From contig CM060840.1 in NCBI GenBank assembly GCA_030762175.1, positions 44,811,501 to 44,875,500 of the forward strand: a DNA stretch of 64,000 bases, given 5' to 3'. The position numbers and the translations under genes are program-made. Below the pieces are notes generated by a model. It saw only the letters and a list, made by a program, of their open reading frames with translations, ran no database searches and was not told the DNA's origin. Source of the DNA: Metallyticus violacea (lineage: Eukaryota > Arthropoda > Insecta > Mantodea > Metallyticidae). Numbering within the stretch: the stretch's first letter is position 1; the number at the start of each line of letters is the position of its first letter. Below, piece after piece: positions 10,440 to 23,379 of the stretch.

Positions 10440-11545
10440 GGATTGCCTGACCCTGTCTGTAACTGTTAAAATATTTAATCAGATTCAACATCACCAAGTG
10501 AATCACAATATGAACCTTCAATCTCAGTACACTTCACATCTTATAGAACAGATGAAAACAATAGTCTTCAACTATCTGAACTCTTGGGATCAAATAGCAA
10601 TAATAGAATCTTCTAGCTTCAGGAACAAAGGTTTCGCTTTAGATCAAGAAGTAACCCTTTCGCTGAATATTTCGACATGCCGAATTCAATATAGGTATGC
10701 AGAGATGTCATTGGTTTGATAATGCAGTTAAGTGCACAACATAACCCACAGAAGTAGCGATTAAATTACTGACTCCAGTAAAACCAGCTTCAAAGCAGTA
10801 CTACTACAGTAATGACAACAAATTATAGTGTGTGCATTTGGCTTATATAGTAGAAATGAGAGAAACATGAAAACATGGCTTTGCTGCTAGAGGCAATCAA
10901 ATATAAAGACTATTGCTGTGATTTAAAAGTATTTGATCTGCTTACAGGCTTACAGAGAGAGTTCATAAAATATTTTTGTGCCTATGGGACAGTCGAGACA
11001 CCAACAGTCATAAGCCTAATGAAAACCCTGGATGAAGAAGATAGCCCTTCAATGATTTAAAAAAAAAGCAAAGCAAAGCAAAGCTGAAACAAGGCACATT
11101 TGTTGGACAACAAAAGAGAAAAACAATTTAAATATCCAACCTAGGTTACAATTTCACAACAATTGCTTGTTCCTCTTTCAAAACAACTGTTAATGACTTT
11201 CTGTGTAACAAATAATAACTGTGTGTCCTTAGTGAATGGTCTGTTGAGAACTACAAGAACACAGGATGCAGAAGATCACTATAAATTCACTTTTTACATT
11301 CACACCTCGACTTCCTCCCGGAAAATTTGAGAACCGTAAGCGATGAGCAGGGTGAGCTCTTTAACCAACATATCCTTAGTATGGAACATCGTTATCAAGG
11401 GCATTGAAATCCCTCGATGATGGGTGACTACTGCTGGTGTCTTCTTAGGATGTGTGATGAAACACCGTACAAAAAAAGAGCATCATCAGCATACTTTTGC
11501 AAACAAAATAAAGATAAAAAACGACAAGTTGATTCACAATTAATA
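10440..11545 (+). pseudogene. Pseudogene of a dispersed, uncharacterised arthropod protein family
   Basis: Following the reading frame across stops and small indels gives a colinear protein of roughly 350 residues. In order: a Ser-rich N-terminus (SDSTSPSESQYEPS, ~10483); NLLASGTKVS (~10609); RSNPFAEYFDMPNSI (~10650); DSSKTSFKAVLL (~10770); ENMALLLEAIKY (~10865); CCDLKVFDLLTGLQ (~10917); KLKQGTFVGQQ (~11079); then HLDFLPENLRTVSDEQGE and MEHRYQGH-stop-NPSMMGDYCW (~11308-11440). From memory these match a multi-copy protein family in arthropod and cnidarian genomes, usually annotated only as uncharacterised. Its function is unknown to me; the copy number suggests it travels with a transposon. 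In-frame stops (one where Trp is expected) and frameshifts show this copy is dead. The 105- and 61-codon frames inside it are incidental parts. Confidence 0.7.
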
Positions 11546-14500
11546 GGGTCGCTCTGTAGATTTTCGCATGAAAGTTAGATTAAGGATAAAACAATTTCGG
11601 TATCCGCAATCAGAAGTGAGCTAAAGTTGACATATTTGGCTAATAATTTGTAACAAATTGTTATATATAAAATAAATGTTAAAAGATACAAACGCAAAAA
11701 TTATTCAAAGGATATATCGAGTCGTAACTGCCTATCAACTTTTTTAAAGAGGAAATTGCCTCAGCCAGTTGGCAACTCTTCTCAAATTCATAAATGACTC
11801 TTTGGACTTCTGGCTTTTGGTTCAAACCGTAGATGAAATGAAGAATAAAGCAGCTGATGATTATCCTTAAAAAGGAGAAACGGCTTATTTTAAAAACTGG
11901 AATGAGTGGTGGGAGAAAATCTACAATGCCCCAATAACAGTATTCCATGTGCGATGTAAGATATTTTTAATCAAATAAAAAACCAATTCTTTGCGAAATA
12001 GTACATATAAATAAATGATGTTTTGTTTAAAATACTCAGCATTACAATATTTTCTGCGTCATCTAGAGCAGCAAGGTAACAAACCTGATTTCTATTAAGA
12101 GAATGTAAGCCTCAATTTCGCCAGTGTTTTTTCATCATAAAGTATAAACGAAGTCAAGCATTCAACGTCATATTTGCCCTTTATTTTCTTCTTAAACCTA
12201 TACTCATTCTTACAGTCTGATCTGTTCTCAAGTAAAGCTCTAATATTTCTTTCAACCTAACCACTTCAACAAACGTCTAGACAGCTTAAAAGGAGAGTTA
12301 GGCGGGAAAATTCGGCTTCGGGTCAAACTACTCTGCCGATATTAATGGTCTGAGACGGCCAAGAAACTTGAATCTAACAAGAAATACCTCCGGACTCGAA
12401 CAAATAAAACTGCATCGAAATTCAATTAAAAGTCCAATTACTTATCTTTGAATTCAACGTGATATTAATATTTCTGTAAAGTGCCGCAGTTGCTCAGTAG
12501 AGGGCTCCGTTCAGCCACTCTCCTCTCGTTGGAGATGATGCAGCTGCTAGTATCGCATGCCATATTTGTCTGTATACGTAGCGAGATATCCTGGTTCGAC
12601 GGTAGTTAATATATTGAGATTGACTAAGCTAAAAGTACAACATGAATACGCCATGGGTCTGGAAGGTTAGCTTTGATGATTCTAAAGCCCCGACATGCAT
12701 TAATCTTTGGACACTTAAACATTATGAAGTGACAGCAACCAACAGTGATAAGAAATGTTATGCCAAATACTTTTCTTTTTCTCGCAAACAAGGGACAACA
12801 CGAAAAATCTAAGATATGCGATTGAAATTGTATGGAATGTATTTTCAAATGAAGCCAACAGATGGTGTGAGCAGAGCTGCATGTATCAGCAAGCCCCGAA
12901 GTTCAGTTGGTGAGCGACAGTGGTCAAGGATGGAGGTCACGAATATGACATTCAGCGCCTTCCCCACCACTGGCAACGAACCGTCAATGTACATGGACAC
13001 CACTTAAAGAGCTGCTAAACGTCCTGTGACGGATTTGCAACCCTGTGTAAATAGTTGTATGTTACTTTTGCTCATGCCATAATAAGCCAACGTTGTCCGG
13101 TTGCCTGTATTTTGCTCTCCCCTACAAGGGCCGCATACATCTGGCCTTCCGTTGGTGACACCACTGGGTAGTAAATACCATATCTTTCAATCGTATATCT
13201 TAAGAGTTTTTGTTGTCTCTTGTTCCCGAGGGAAAAAAAATACTTGCTATGACTTATCCCCCGTATATAATTAGTTTCCTGTATATTCTAGCATTTATCT
13301 TCCGAGATCTCTCAACTGGTCAACGTTTTTGGACGATTTTCTTAGTTCAAACCCGAGGATGTTCCTGAAAAAATGTTAAACACAAGTGTTTTTCGGTGCA
13401 ACTATATTTAACCATATATATATTTTGATTTTTCGCTTTAGGGTCATATATAACCAAGCATTTGAGAAGAATTACATACAGAACTACTTACGATGTCCAT
13501 GTCATAACCATTTATCTATCACGAATCTCCGAGTTTTCTATAATGTATTAGCAGCGTATCTACCTCTGGATTCTATCTTTTCGTTAAGAATTGCCAACAG
13601 ACGCTTGTATCTGCATTTCTTTTCTACTCTCAAGAAAGATATTTGGCTATGAATCTCAGAAACAACATTCTCCATCCTTAGGCCCTGTTCGTTGTTTTAC
13701 TTTACAAGCGTGTAACGACAGTTAATCGGTACAATAAATTTTGTCAAGTGCAGTGTTTCTAGTTCTTGAGGTTCCTGTTATTACTTTACTTAATCAACTT
13801 CTGTGCTATTAAACATGGTATTTGCATACGATGATACAACACAAAACAAGTAGCTCTCCAAAAATTGCCTTTGCCTTCTACAATGAGATGTTTGTTTTAA
13901 TAATTGAGCATGCTTTTAGGCTATTGTTGCTATGCTAAGCCAAACTTTTAAAAGTTATTGAAACTGTGGGGTTTCCTGTAGGGCACATGTTTGATTCTGT
14001 TGACAAATTCACGTGTCATTTAGTAACTTTATAGTCTTATTCATGAAAATATCAACATATTGCCTTTTTCCATTACCTTATGACCAGTCCATTGCTGTGG
14101 TTTTCCTACCCGTTGTTAGTAATGCCTTTCTCGCGTGACTAGGAAAAAGCCCCATCTACATGATCTTGACTACACAAAACGATATCGTGAAGTCACAAAG
14201 CCTTGTAATTGAAATCTTTCCTTTCCTTGCATGACATCATCTGTAAGTAAACCTGTTTAATTAACACCTTCAATGGACTGAATATATGTTTACATTCTTG
14301 TCAATTTATTGAGATAACGTAGATTAAAACAAATTTGAAACTTTGTTTAATGAAATTTTGTTGTAGCTCTCAAGTCTTCTCTGCTTCTAAACGTATGTAA
14401 TTTTAATATCATGTGTATGATACCCACAAGAAAAGCATTAAAATCGATCAGTAAATGTGTGGCATTTTAAAACATGGATGAAAAACAAAAGAAATTAGAA

Positions 14501-14770
14501 AATAAGCCATCAACTGAGAAGCAAACAATAGATGATGAACTTAGTAGCACAGAAAAGGATAAAATGGATATAATTCCAATATATTTGTAATAAATGTTTT
14601 ACACAACATAAGTTTAGACTTTATGTGCAATATTATAGCTGAAGACTAAAAGGCTAAGTTGAAATTACTTCCCATTTTTTGAAGCACTGCAGGCGGAGTT
14701 TCACTTAAGCTCAAAGTAAAAGTGGGGCTTAAAAACTGAAGTTTCTCTAGTGCTCGAAACCTTTAGAATG
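11546..14770. other. AT-rich non-coding stretch
   Basis: No gene or transposon recognised. A slightly GC-richer part at 12480-13160 carries short frames on both strands without a recognisable motif. The 88-codon frame at 13386-13652 has no recognisable domain. Confidence 0.4.
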
Positions 14771-15551
14771 TTAAGGGGGTACAGAATTGGTTTTAAGTCA
14801 AAAATTTCGATTTTTTTTATTATTATTGTCTTATATGAAAGTATGAAATTTACTTTTCATTGTTTCGTTTGAATTATCTCAATATCTATGTAGAAGTATG
14901 TTAATTATTAAAATGTTGTGCCAGCTATAATGCAGAAAATATAATAAAATGTTAAGTGCTGCAGTTGTTAGGTTTAGGTGCTTGCTAAAATTCTGTTGAG
15001 GCAATGCAGCGAAAATATGGAGAAGTTCAGGAATGCAAAAAAATAAGGTTAATAAATTCATAAATCAAACAAAACAGTTCAAAAGAGATGCCAAAAGGCA
15101 ACTATAACTGGAAAATGAATATTCTCATGGTCTAAGCTACACTGCAAGCCTCTACTGATGTTTCATCTTTGGAGCTCATTTCTTGTAAGTTTAATTTTTC
15201 CTATATAAGGAACATTTTCTCAGTTGTTAATTAATATTTTGGGCTGAAAGTTTCAGGAGTAGTTTATGGAGGTGTTTTACATACACTGAAATTATGGTTT
15301 TCAAAATAATTAACATTTGGTAAAAGTGTTAAAAAAAAAGTTGTACTATAAAATGTATAAAAGCAACTGTCACAAAAAATATTTTTCCAAAACAATTCAT
15401 TTTTTTAAAAAAAACTGTTATTTGAGCTATCATAACGATATTATAGACTGGGTAAAGTTCAAATTTCTAGGTTGTTTAGTTACTTAGAAAATGTTTCTTA
15501 CATATAACACATTTTAACATTGTAATGATAGCACTCTCCGTACCCCCTTAA
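14771..15551. mobile_element. TTAA-flanked MITE-like element with GGGGGTAC ends
   Basis: At 14771 the sequence reads ttaa|gggggtacaga; at the right end it reads tccgtaccccc|ttaa (to 15551). Short inverted ends of about 11 bases (GGGGGTACRGA) are thus bracketed by a TTAA on both sides, giving a 773-bp element at 14775-15547. The interior is AT-rich with no transposase signature, so it is best called non-autonomous. A TTAA target duplication is typical of piggyBac-type elements; a TA target within TTAA would suit Tc1/mariner-type elements. The superfamily cannot be decided from this copy. Confidence 0.65.
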
Positions 15552-17449
15552 TGCATGTCCTATTAAGCGTTTCAAATGACAGGCGAAAGATTCACTACGC
15601 TAGCCTCATCGAAAAAAAAACTCTTTTGCTTGATTTTCCTTGATAACTTTATTCCGTGTCTCAACAAACAGATATATTTTCGAAAGAGTCATTTAATTAC
15701 AAAGACTGAATAACATTTGCTATTTATTTTCTGGAGCCTAAAGCACCAAAGCCGCCCGAATACCTGGGGAAACATTCTTTATAAAACCCTCGGCTAGAAG
15801 GTTTGATCCAATCAGTTTTTTCCCACCTGCGCCTGCCAGAGATGCAGCTGGCTCCTGACGCCTTGAGCCATCGAGGTGGCTGTCTCTTTTGTTGCTTTTT
15901 ACTGCACGAGATAATTAACAACCTAACTAGAGGCCAGGCAGTTTTTGGCCCTTTAGAAACGAGTAAACCACATCTTTTCCTGAACTCGATAACTCAGACA
16001 CTCGAGGCGGGATAGGAGGTGCTCCCATTATTTGGGTTTTCGAAAGGACGTTTTATGGAATATTGAAACACATTTCAAATAAAAGCATAAGAAACTTTGA
16101 AGTATCAACGCTGTAGAAGAGAAGGTTATGCGAGGCGTTCAATGGAAAATAAATTCAGCTAATGTATCATATAATGTATACCTCTGTCATTTTCAAGTAA
16201 TTAATTTAAGCAGTCGTAGGTACCGAATTTTAATGATGTAACGGAGCAGTAACCAACAATACCACCTGAATATTCAACTCGCACACACTTATGTTTTTAG
16301 CCTGCAAATAACAGTACTCGGAAACGGATTCAGTTTTTCTTGGTCGTACTTAGAAAGTAAAGCATCACGGGTTAAGATTAAGCGCTGGTTCAGAAGGGTT
16401 ACCGCTTCTAAAATAACGCTAAACTCGTTTTTAAATAGAGTTTTGCAGAGGAGAAATGAATTAGTAGCTGCGACTGAAAAGATGCAATCGTTTTTCGCTG
16501 CAACAGAATTATTACTAAGTGTGAGTGTGAAATATGTCTGTAGAGGGACTAATAAGAGCTGTAGTAACAACAAAGCATCAGAAACTGCAGTACAAAACAC
16601 AAGTCGGTAGTCATTGTTGCTTGGGCTATTTGGCTTTGTGCGCGATTCTTTTGATTCTGAACTATTAATTACAGAGATAAAGACCTGGTCTTTATAATAC
16701 TATTCTTAAAGAATATAATGATAGGAATTTGATAGTAAAGTTGTGGGGAGAGTGTTTTCCAAAGTGATGCCTTATACACTGAAGAGAACAACATTAATTT
16801 ATAATATATTCTAAATGTTTTACTTCTAAAATTAGCATTACATAACATTTTAAATACCGGTTATTTCACAATATTTTCTCATGTCATTATGGTATATGCT
16901 TACTCAAATTTGTAATGTAATTTCTAAACTAACCACAACATTATAACCTATTCGCTTAAAACACATTTCATTTGTATGTATTTCACTGATTGGCTACTTC
17001 AAAGCGATTAGTTGACGGCGGGATTATGTGCGAAAACATCAGCACAAAAGTTCTCCGCCCTCTAATCAAACGAAGTTTAATGGCGAGCAAAACTCAAAAC
17101 ATAAATTTTGTGCTCCTGTCTCCGACAGTAATAAGCTGAATACATTTTTGCGTGCAGAATGTTACAGTTTCGTTGGCCAGTACTACCACAGTCTAGGAAC
17201 AAATTTAACTCAATACAACCGAAGCTTAGTCAGTGTTGCCAGAACCATTTGTTATGTTACACGGTTTTCAGAATTGAGGGATTATCATTCATAAATGCAA
17301 TTTTAAAGGGTTATTTTTTTTAGATAACGGTGTTTATTTTTACAAAATATATATGTACATCAACTCTTACATTATATCTACCGCATGGATTTGGATAATG
17401 TATATGCTATTACTTAACAATATCATTTATATAAAACCATTAACACAAA
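15552..17449. other. AT-rich non-coding stretch
   Basis: No gene or repeat recognised. Frames of 65-103 codons (15724-16015 both strands, 16289-16600 minus, 17028-17294 plus) show no motif I know. Confidence 0.4.
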
Positions 17450-18960
17450 ATAATTATGTTACATGAAAATATTTATATACAACAATTAACTAGCACGTAC
17501 ACATCAAGTACACTCTCTCCCTTTCATGCGTTTGTACATCACAAGTATACACTGCTTAAACACACACAGTTTCTTATTTGGCACACTTTGCATAAACACT
17601 CATCATCTTTAATCATTTTTCTTCCTGCTCACGCAAGTCCCAACATGCTAACCTACCCCTATTCGAGTATGCAAACTTACCTCCAAAGTTCACCTGCCAA
17701 TGTTCTGTGTTTGAACAATGTGCCAGTACGTGCAGCCAGTCTTTCAGGTTTCCACAAAGAAGGCAAATTCTGTAGCTTGTTTCATTGATAATTTTTGGCT
17801 ATCCAAGCACCCTAGTATAAGTTAAGCTATACTGATTGGTCCTTAAAATTCAAGCTATGTACTTATAATTCCTTTCCCAGTTTATTTTTAGCTCATTACT
17901 GATATTTTTTCTCAGCATGCAGCTTCTATGTCCTGTATGTTGAAGTCAATTAGCTTTCTTTTGACTTGCAACCATACATAATTACTGTTCCTCCCCCATA
18001 CCCATCTCATTTCAATTCTCTCTAATTCCCTCTTTAACCCTGCTACCCAGGAACTATGGTACCAGTTTCTTACCTGGTGGTATTCCGTTAGTGAAGATTG
18101 TTCTCCCTTTAATATTCGTAACCAGTATTTTACAGCCACAGTTTAACAAAGAATGTTATCTACAAAGCGCCCACATTCCCTTAAAACGCTACTGTACCCC
18201 TCCCCAAACAGAGGAGCTGTTTAAGTAATGATTCTGAATAATATCTAACTGTTCCATTGTACCGCACGCCATAATCTCGCATCAGTAACACATGGCCTCA
18301 TGGATTTTTTTCCATAATGCTCACTGGACGGTGTACGTAGAAATTCTGCCGTACTTCCTCGAGCTATATATAGTGCTGTGACTATGCGCTGGGTCTATTT
18401 GCCATTCATTCTGAATGTTACACCCAATACTGAAAACATTTCATATTTATTAGTTCTATTCCATGATACTTCCACCCCTCATTTTTACTATCCACGGATC
18501 CATTTTTAAAATTTATTGATTTGATTTTGGCGTAATTCACAATCATCCCCCATTTTTTGAAGTAATCCGCCCTTTCTGCAAACCTTGATAGTTAGTGCTA
18601 GGTATATAAAAGAACTGGCAGATTAAGCAACAGCCTTTTCTAATCCCCTCATAGGCATTCCAACTTTCAGATATATGATTCTTGTTCACTCTGATACAGA
18701 ATTTAACATTTTTATATATTTTTCTTATAGATTGTTATCATTTTATCCGAGAGTCTCTTGTGCAATTTCTGTCCACAGTGTCAAAGGCTATTTCGAAATC
18801 AACAAATGTACAGTGAAGTTTCCCCCTTTTCTGTTTTAAGCTGCTTTTTATTTAAAGTGTCCAATAGTGGAGCATCCTTCCCTAAAACCGGCATGGTATT
18901 TCGAGATCGTAGTGAGCCGTTTAGTCCAGTAGCTTAAGCAAGTTTCATTCTTATTTTTTA
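17450..18960 (-). mobile_element. Non-LTR retrotransposon (LINE) relic: reverse transcriptase to C-terminal zinc motif
   Basis: Read on the minus strand from high to low coordinates, with frameshifts, the translation shows reverse transcriptase blocks in order. AGFREGCSTI lies near 18890. Next come a block of the VDFxKAFDTVDR type near 18800 and YKNVKFCIRVN near 18710. EGIRKGCCL near 18645 stands where families have GxxQGCxLSP. Farther on, a 75-codon open frame (17912-18139) holds KYWLRILKGE, SSWVAGLKRELE and a C-terminal linker. Then CLLCGNLKDWLHVLAHC (~17700-17750) has the C-x2-C-x7-H-x4-C spacing found near the end of many LINE ORF2 proteins. The copy is 5'-truncated before the finger domain and carries many stops. 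I do not assign a clade. Reverse transcription and endonuclease activity are lost. Confidence 0.78.
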
Positions 18961-18993
18961 TCGCATTAGATATGTAAATAGGAAACTTAGGTA

Positions 18994-19110
18994 CTGTGGC
19001 TAAGTGCTTCTGCTGTGACCTGAACAATGAGTTTGGGTTCTAATGCCAGCCAGGCCGGAGTTACGCACGCAGGCGACTGAGGGCAATAGCATATTTGAAA
19101 TGCGCGCACC
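18994..19110 (+). mobile_element. tRNA-like SINE head, possible separate family
   Basis: An A-box-like tgtggctaagtgcttctgc is followed about 35 bases later by a B-box-like gggttctaatgcc, then ccagccaggccggag. The GC-rich sequence continuing to about 19230 may be the body of this element, but I see no second copy in the window to prove it. Confidence 0.4.
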
Positions 19111-19269
19111 AAGGACTGGCGGACTAATACGCTGAATGATGAAGATGAACATGGGGACTGAAATGGCGATGGAGCAATGGCGGGGAAAACCCATAAACCC
19201 CACTTGCTGCTTCTGGTATAGAAATGGGATCGCCTTAATGAGAAGTGAGCATTCTAATCGCTCTAATTG

Positions 19270-22200
19270 ACAACTGTTTAATGCAGCCACAGATTTTGCA
19301 GTAATAAATTATGTAACCTCATTTTATAGAACCGTACATTGGTAAACCCTTTGGAAAAAAAAAAGAGGAAAATAACTCATTACAACTGTTTTCTTCTGAA
19401 CTGGAGCACGCTTTGTCTGAATCTTCAAACAAGGAGAAACGATGCGCAGTTAAAGAGGTTGATACCTCAATCTGATGTGTTTTTTTTTTTCTGCATTCTT
19501 CAGTCTTCTCTCTTCTGCCAATTTCTTTTCCCTTTTCCCTTTCTTCTTTTTCGGCGAGTTTTCTGTCTACACCTGCAAGATAAATTTTTCTTCCGGCCTT
19601 TCTCTGCCGCAGTAAAAGTCCTTCATGTTTTTTACAAAAATATGAGCCAATGCCTTTTATGAAGTGCTCTTGACGGACTTCTTTCTTTTCCTCAAAATAT
19701 CATTCACTCACTCACGAAAAACAAGATTTACACTTCATTGACGATTAATTTGGTTATAAAATAAAACAGCCAGCACTTGTTTGTTCGACAGCAATTTGTC
19801 TCCGGTTATTTAATGATCTACGCTTCTTATAATAAACACAATATGCAATTCATGCGATAATAAAATAATAACGCGCAAATACATATAACATATCAGGAAA
19901 CCGAGATGGCACTAATTCGAGGCTTGAACGCGCCGCGACACCTTTAGACTTGTTTTGCGCATTTTCACACTCAAGGCGGATCGGGTTAAAATGCTTTAGT
20001 AAACGATATATAAATACATAATAGATATATAGTGTCAATAAAAGTTTAAGACCACCTTTCTATTAGCTTGGATTCGGAGAATTTCTTTTTTTTTTTCAGG
20101 TAAACTTTTAAAGAATAATAGAAATTTTAACAAAAGCTTACATGCCTTGAAACACCCCCCACCCTCAAGAAATTGGACAATATCAAACTATAATAGGTTT
20201 TTCCCCAGTTTTCTTTTTTAAGAAAACGTATATATTTTCATATTTTAAGTTACGCTTTATTTTTGTGCATTAACAGCTAATTGAAACACTATTATTACTG
20301 TGTTTTTATTATTATTAAAATCCTTTTACTAACAAGCATTTTAAAAAAAACTGAAAAATTTAAGTGTAATGTGAAAGATAATGTAATTTAAATGATTATT
20401 AGAATTACCCGCAAACAACATGCCTGCTTACAATTCAGTGTCGAAGTTTAGTGTCATCCATTGTCGAAATGGTAAATCACAGCTGAAGTAGGTGCAATTT
20501 GACAGATTTGTATAGCATTGAAGAATACCATTTTTAAATTAATGAGCGTCCAGTCTTTAATTTTTGGACAGCTAAGTCTGCTTTAACATGTCTGCAATCA
20601 GACTTGCAATTTTTCCGGGCACTAATAGCTAAAGCTATTATATAATTTAAAAATTTTGCAATAAAATAAGAATTAATAATTAAAATACAAAAAAGTGACT
20701 TAAAATGTAAAAAATAAATTAAAAATAAATCCATTTCAGTTAAGAAGTTTCCACTTAAATAAATTGTTAGATCTAAATATTTATAAACTTTTAACTGATG
20801 CTGTAACTAGCGGGTTTATGTTCAAACTTTTTCTATGAAAAAATTACGGACAGTAATATAAGTGTTTTGATATTTGAATGTATGCTCAATCCAGGCTCTA
20901 TCTCCAGTCGTGATTAACTTTATCATGGTGTAGCAGTAATGTTTGTTTTGCCACTTATGAATGTATTGCCCTATCTGTTTACTTTCTAAATGGATAAAGT
21001 AGACCATATTTACAAATGTATGTTCAGGAAACAAATGACAAACTACTGTTGTTCTTTGGCGCGAATTTCAAGGGATGCTGTTATATTAACAATCTATTAT
21101 AAGATTATTGAATCTTAAAGCTATTTATTACAGAGTTATTCTGTGTTTACATTTTAACATATATCCACGAATAAATAGACGTTTGTGTATTAGCGGCATT
21201 AAGATTACTCTAAGACGGAGCCAATCAAAAGCTATTAAAAAGTTACTAAGACATACTTGACCAAGTTCGTGTCTGTTTTCTTTGAAACCTCATTATGCAT
21301 TCAGTGAGGCTAGAGAATGGATAATGCTGATGAAGTTGAAGGATTGGTGGAATGCGGATGAACATGGAAAAAGCATTACCTGTACTTGACAAAGTAGTCA
21401 TCTGTTACGAACCCAGCTAAGCTCTGTCACTTCAATGAGCCGAAGGCAGCTGCATGAAATAGGTATGAACAAGCATCAACTATGACTTAAAATTACCACC
21501 TGTGATTTTAATTTAAACTAAATCTTTTAATTGTTGAACCCAAAAAAGCTCAAGATAAGTAGAGGCATAAATTAGAAATGTTTTTGTACCATGCTAAAAT
21601 AAGTATTTTAACTAACTGACAGGTAATTGACTTAAGAGTATGTAAACAATACCAAATGCTTTCATCTGTTAATAAAATTAAAATCAGATTAAATTTCACT
21701 CTTACATTACTTGAAAGTTTACGAGTATATTTAACTAAAAAATCACAGCTTGCATAAGCAAGTGGTGCATTCAGGATATGCTCAGCTGTCATTAAATCTA
21801 TTTTGGCTCCAAAGAAGATTTGGAGACATTTTAATCACATTTTATTACGACAAAAACAAAAGAGTTGTGTACAAAGTGTTAAGTTTCAAAGCATTAAAAC
21901 ATATGCATTTTTAACCACGTATATTATTTCTTCTAATATTTTTTCTGGGCAATGGCAGTGGATAAAGATATATGAAAATACGCCAACATCCTCGAGAAAG
22001 TTAACAACATCGCCTGGCTCATAGAGCTCCTGGCGCCAATTGGCAATAATTTTCTCAGTAGTATTGCATATGTAGAAAAAGTTATTGTGGAGTGCTGCTG
22101 GAGTGCTGTTTAGGAGATCGCCTTCCAAGTAGGCATTTCCCTAAAATCTGTGTACACCCCTGCATGAAAATTACGAACCTCTTTTAAGAATGGTTTCCGC

Positions 22201-23379
22201 GAACACTGAACGATATTGGCAGGCATCAGATGATATTCAACTTAAACGACTGCAGCAATAAAACGCGACAAAATTTTTGTTTTTGTTTCCAAAACTAAAG
22301 AACAATCAGCGCAAGGAAAATTCAAAGACTCACCACCATCAAGAATTCGGATTTCCGTTAGCGTTTAGAAGATGACCAAGTTTTAGGATAGCGAAGGTGT
22401 CATGCTCAACCACGTATCTCCTTGGCACGAAGATGACTACGTTCTCTGCAGATTTTTTTGAAAAAGCTTTTTCAGCTTTGGTGCAAAAGACAGTCATAAA
22501 AAGCAGCAACCTAATTCTTCCATTATAAACACTCTTGCTCATTGGGGCGACTTCTCTAGAAATTTCCAAGTTTGAACTTCACCTTATTTCCTATTCAGCT
22601 ATCGTTTTACATTTTTTATCTTTTCTCGATGTCAGGTAACTCTACAAAGCATTACCTATTTTACTGTGAACTAGAAGACCTACAAATCTTTCAGAGAAGC
22701 CATGCAGTAGCATCAAATGAAAGAAACATGTACAACTACAGTGGCATAGCTTCAGCTATCCAGCTCGGATATCTTTGCAAAAATAAATTAGACATTACAG
22801 TTTATGTGTACCATATATTACATTACTAACTAATTAAACAGCAGGCTATTCACTTTGAATAAATTAAAAGAATGCTATGTAGTCCTCGGTTTGAACTGAA
22901 AAAGAGATTAATTGGTTTCCTTTAATATGTATCATCATATCCATAAACTGCTGAAATCAGGTCTAAGGCATGTGCGGATCAAACCATCACACTAAACACG
23001 GACATTATGTTGGAGTCAGTATGCCCTAGTTGTGACTCCAATCCATGATGTTCCAATTACCGATTACTCGCCACATCAACATTTGCATTGGAAATATTAA
23101 TTTGATAGACCTAGGTACGAGGTATTAAAACAGATGCCACAGTGACAGCTTATAGATTTAATGCTGTGGGCAATTGAAGCGAACGATATAACGCTGGATA
23201 CTTTTCAGTAAGCACCGCAACATTGTCTATTTAACAAAGCTTTATTATTCCATTCGAAATTTCCTGGATATTCCAGAACTGAGGATGAGGTCTGACCTAA
23301 TGAACACTCAATACTGTACTTTCCCTCCATTTAAGGTAATTCTCGGATCTCGAGAAGACTGGGTGGAACATGCACACAA
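19270..23379. other. AT-rich non-coding stretch
   Basis: Nothing recognised except a possible Tc1-type end at 20031-20060. Minus-strand frames of 76-96 codons (21550-21792, 21886-22128, 22339-22569) look moderately protein-like but have no motif I know. A donor-like ggtgagt on the minus strand near 22334 lies just after an in-frame stop. Confidence 0.4.
20031..20060 (+). repeat. Possible single terminal repeat of a Tc1-like element
   Basis: tatagtgtcaataaaagttt followed by aagaccacc resembles the outer ends of Tc1-type transposons, next to a TA. I found no inverted partner in the window, so this would be a solo end or chance. Confidence 0.3.

Noticed and set aside
12480..12610. tRNA-like sequence (gttgctcagtagaggg with a distant ctggttcgacgg)
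   Set aside because: The A-box-like and B-box-like parts are about 100 bases apart, too far for a tRNA or typical SINE head.
12816..13007. Tc1 transposase C-terminus (VVKDGGHEY-like)
   Set aside because: A single short resemblance without any colinear upstream blocks.
19339..19662. 107-codon + strand frame
   Set aside because: Phe/Leu-rich product of a pyrimidine-rich stretch; no domain, signal or splice context.
22334..22569. Minus-strand coding exon ending at a ggtgagt donor
   Set aside because: The only long frame has a stop just before the donor, and the other frames are closed.
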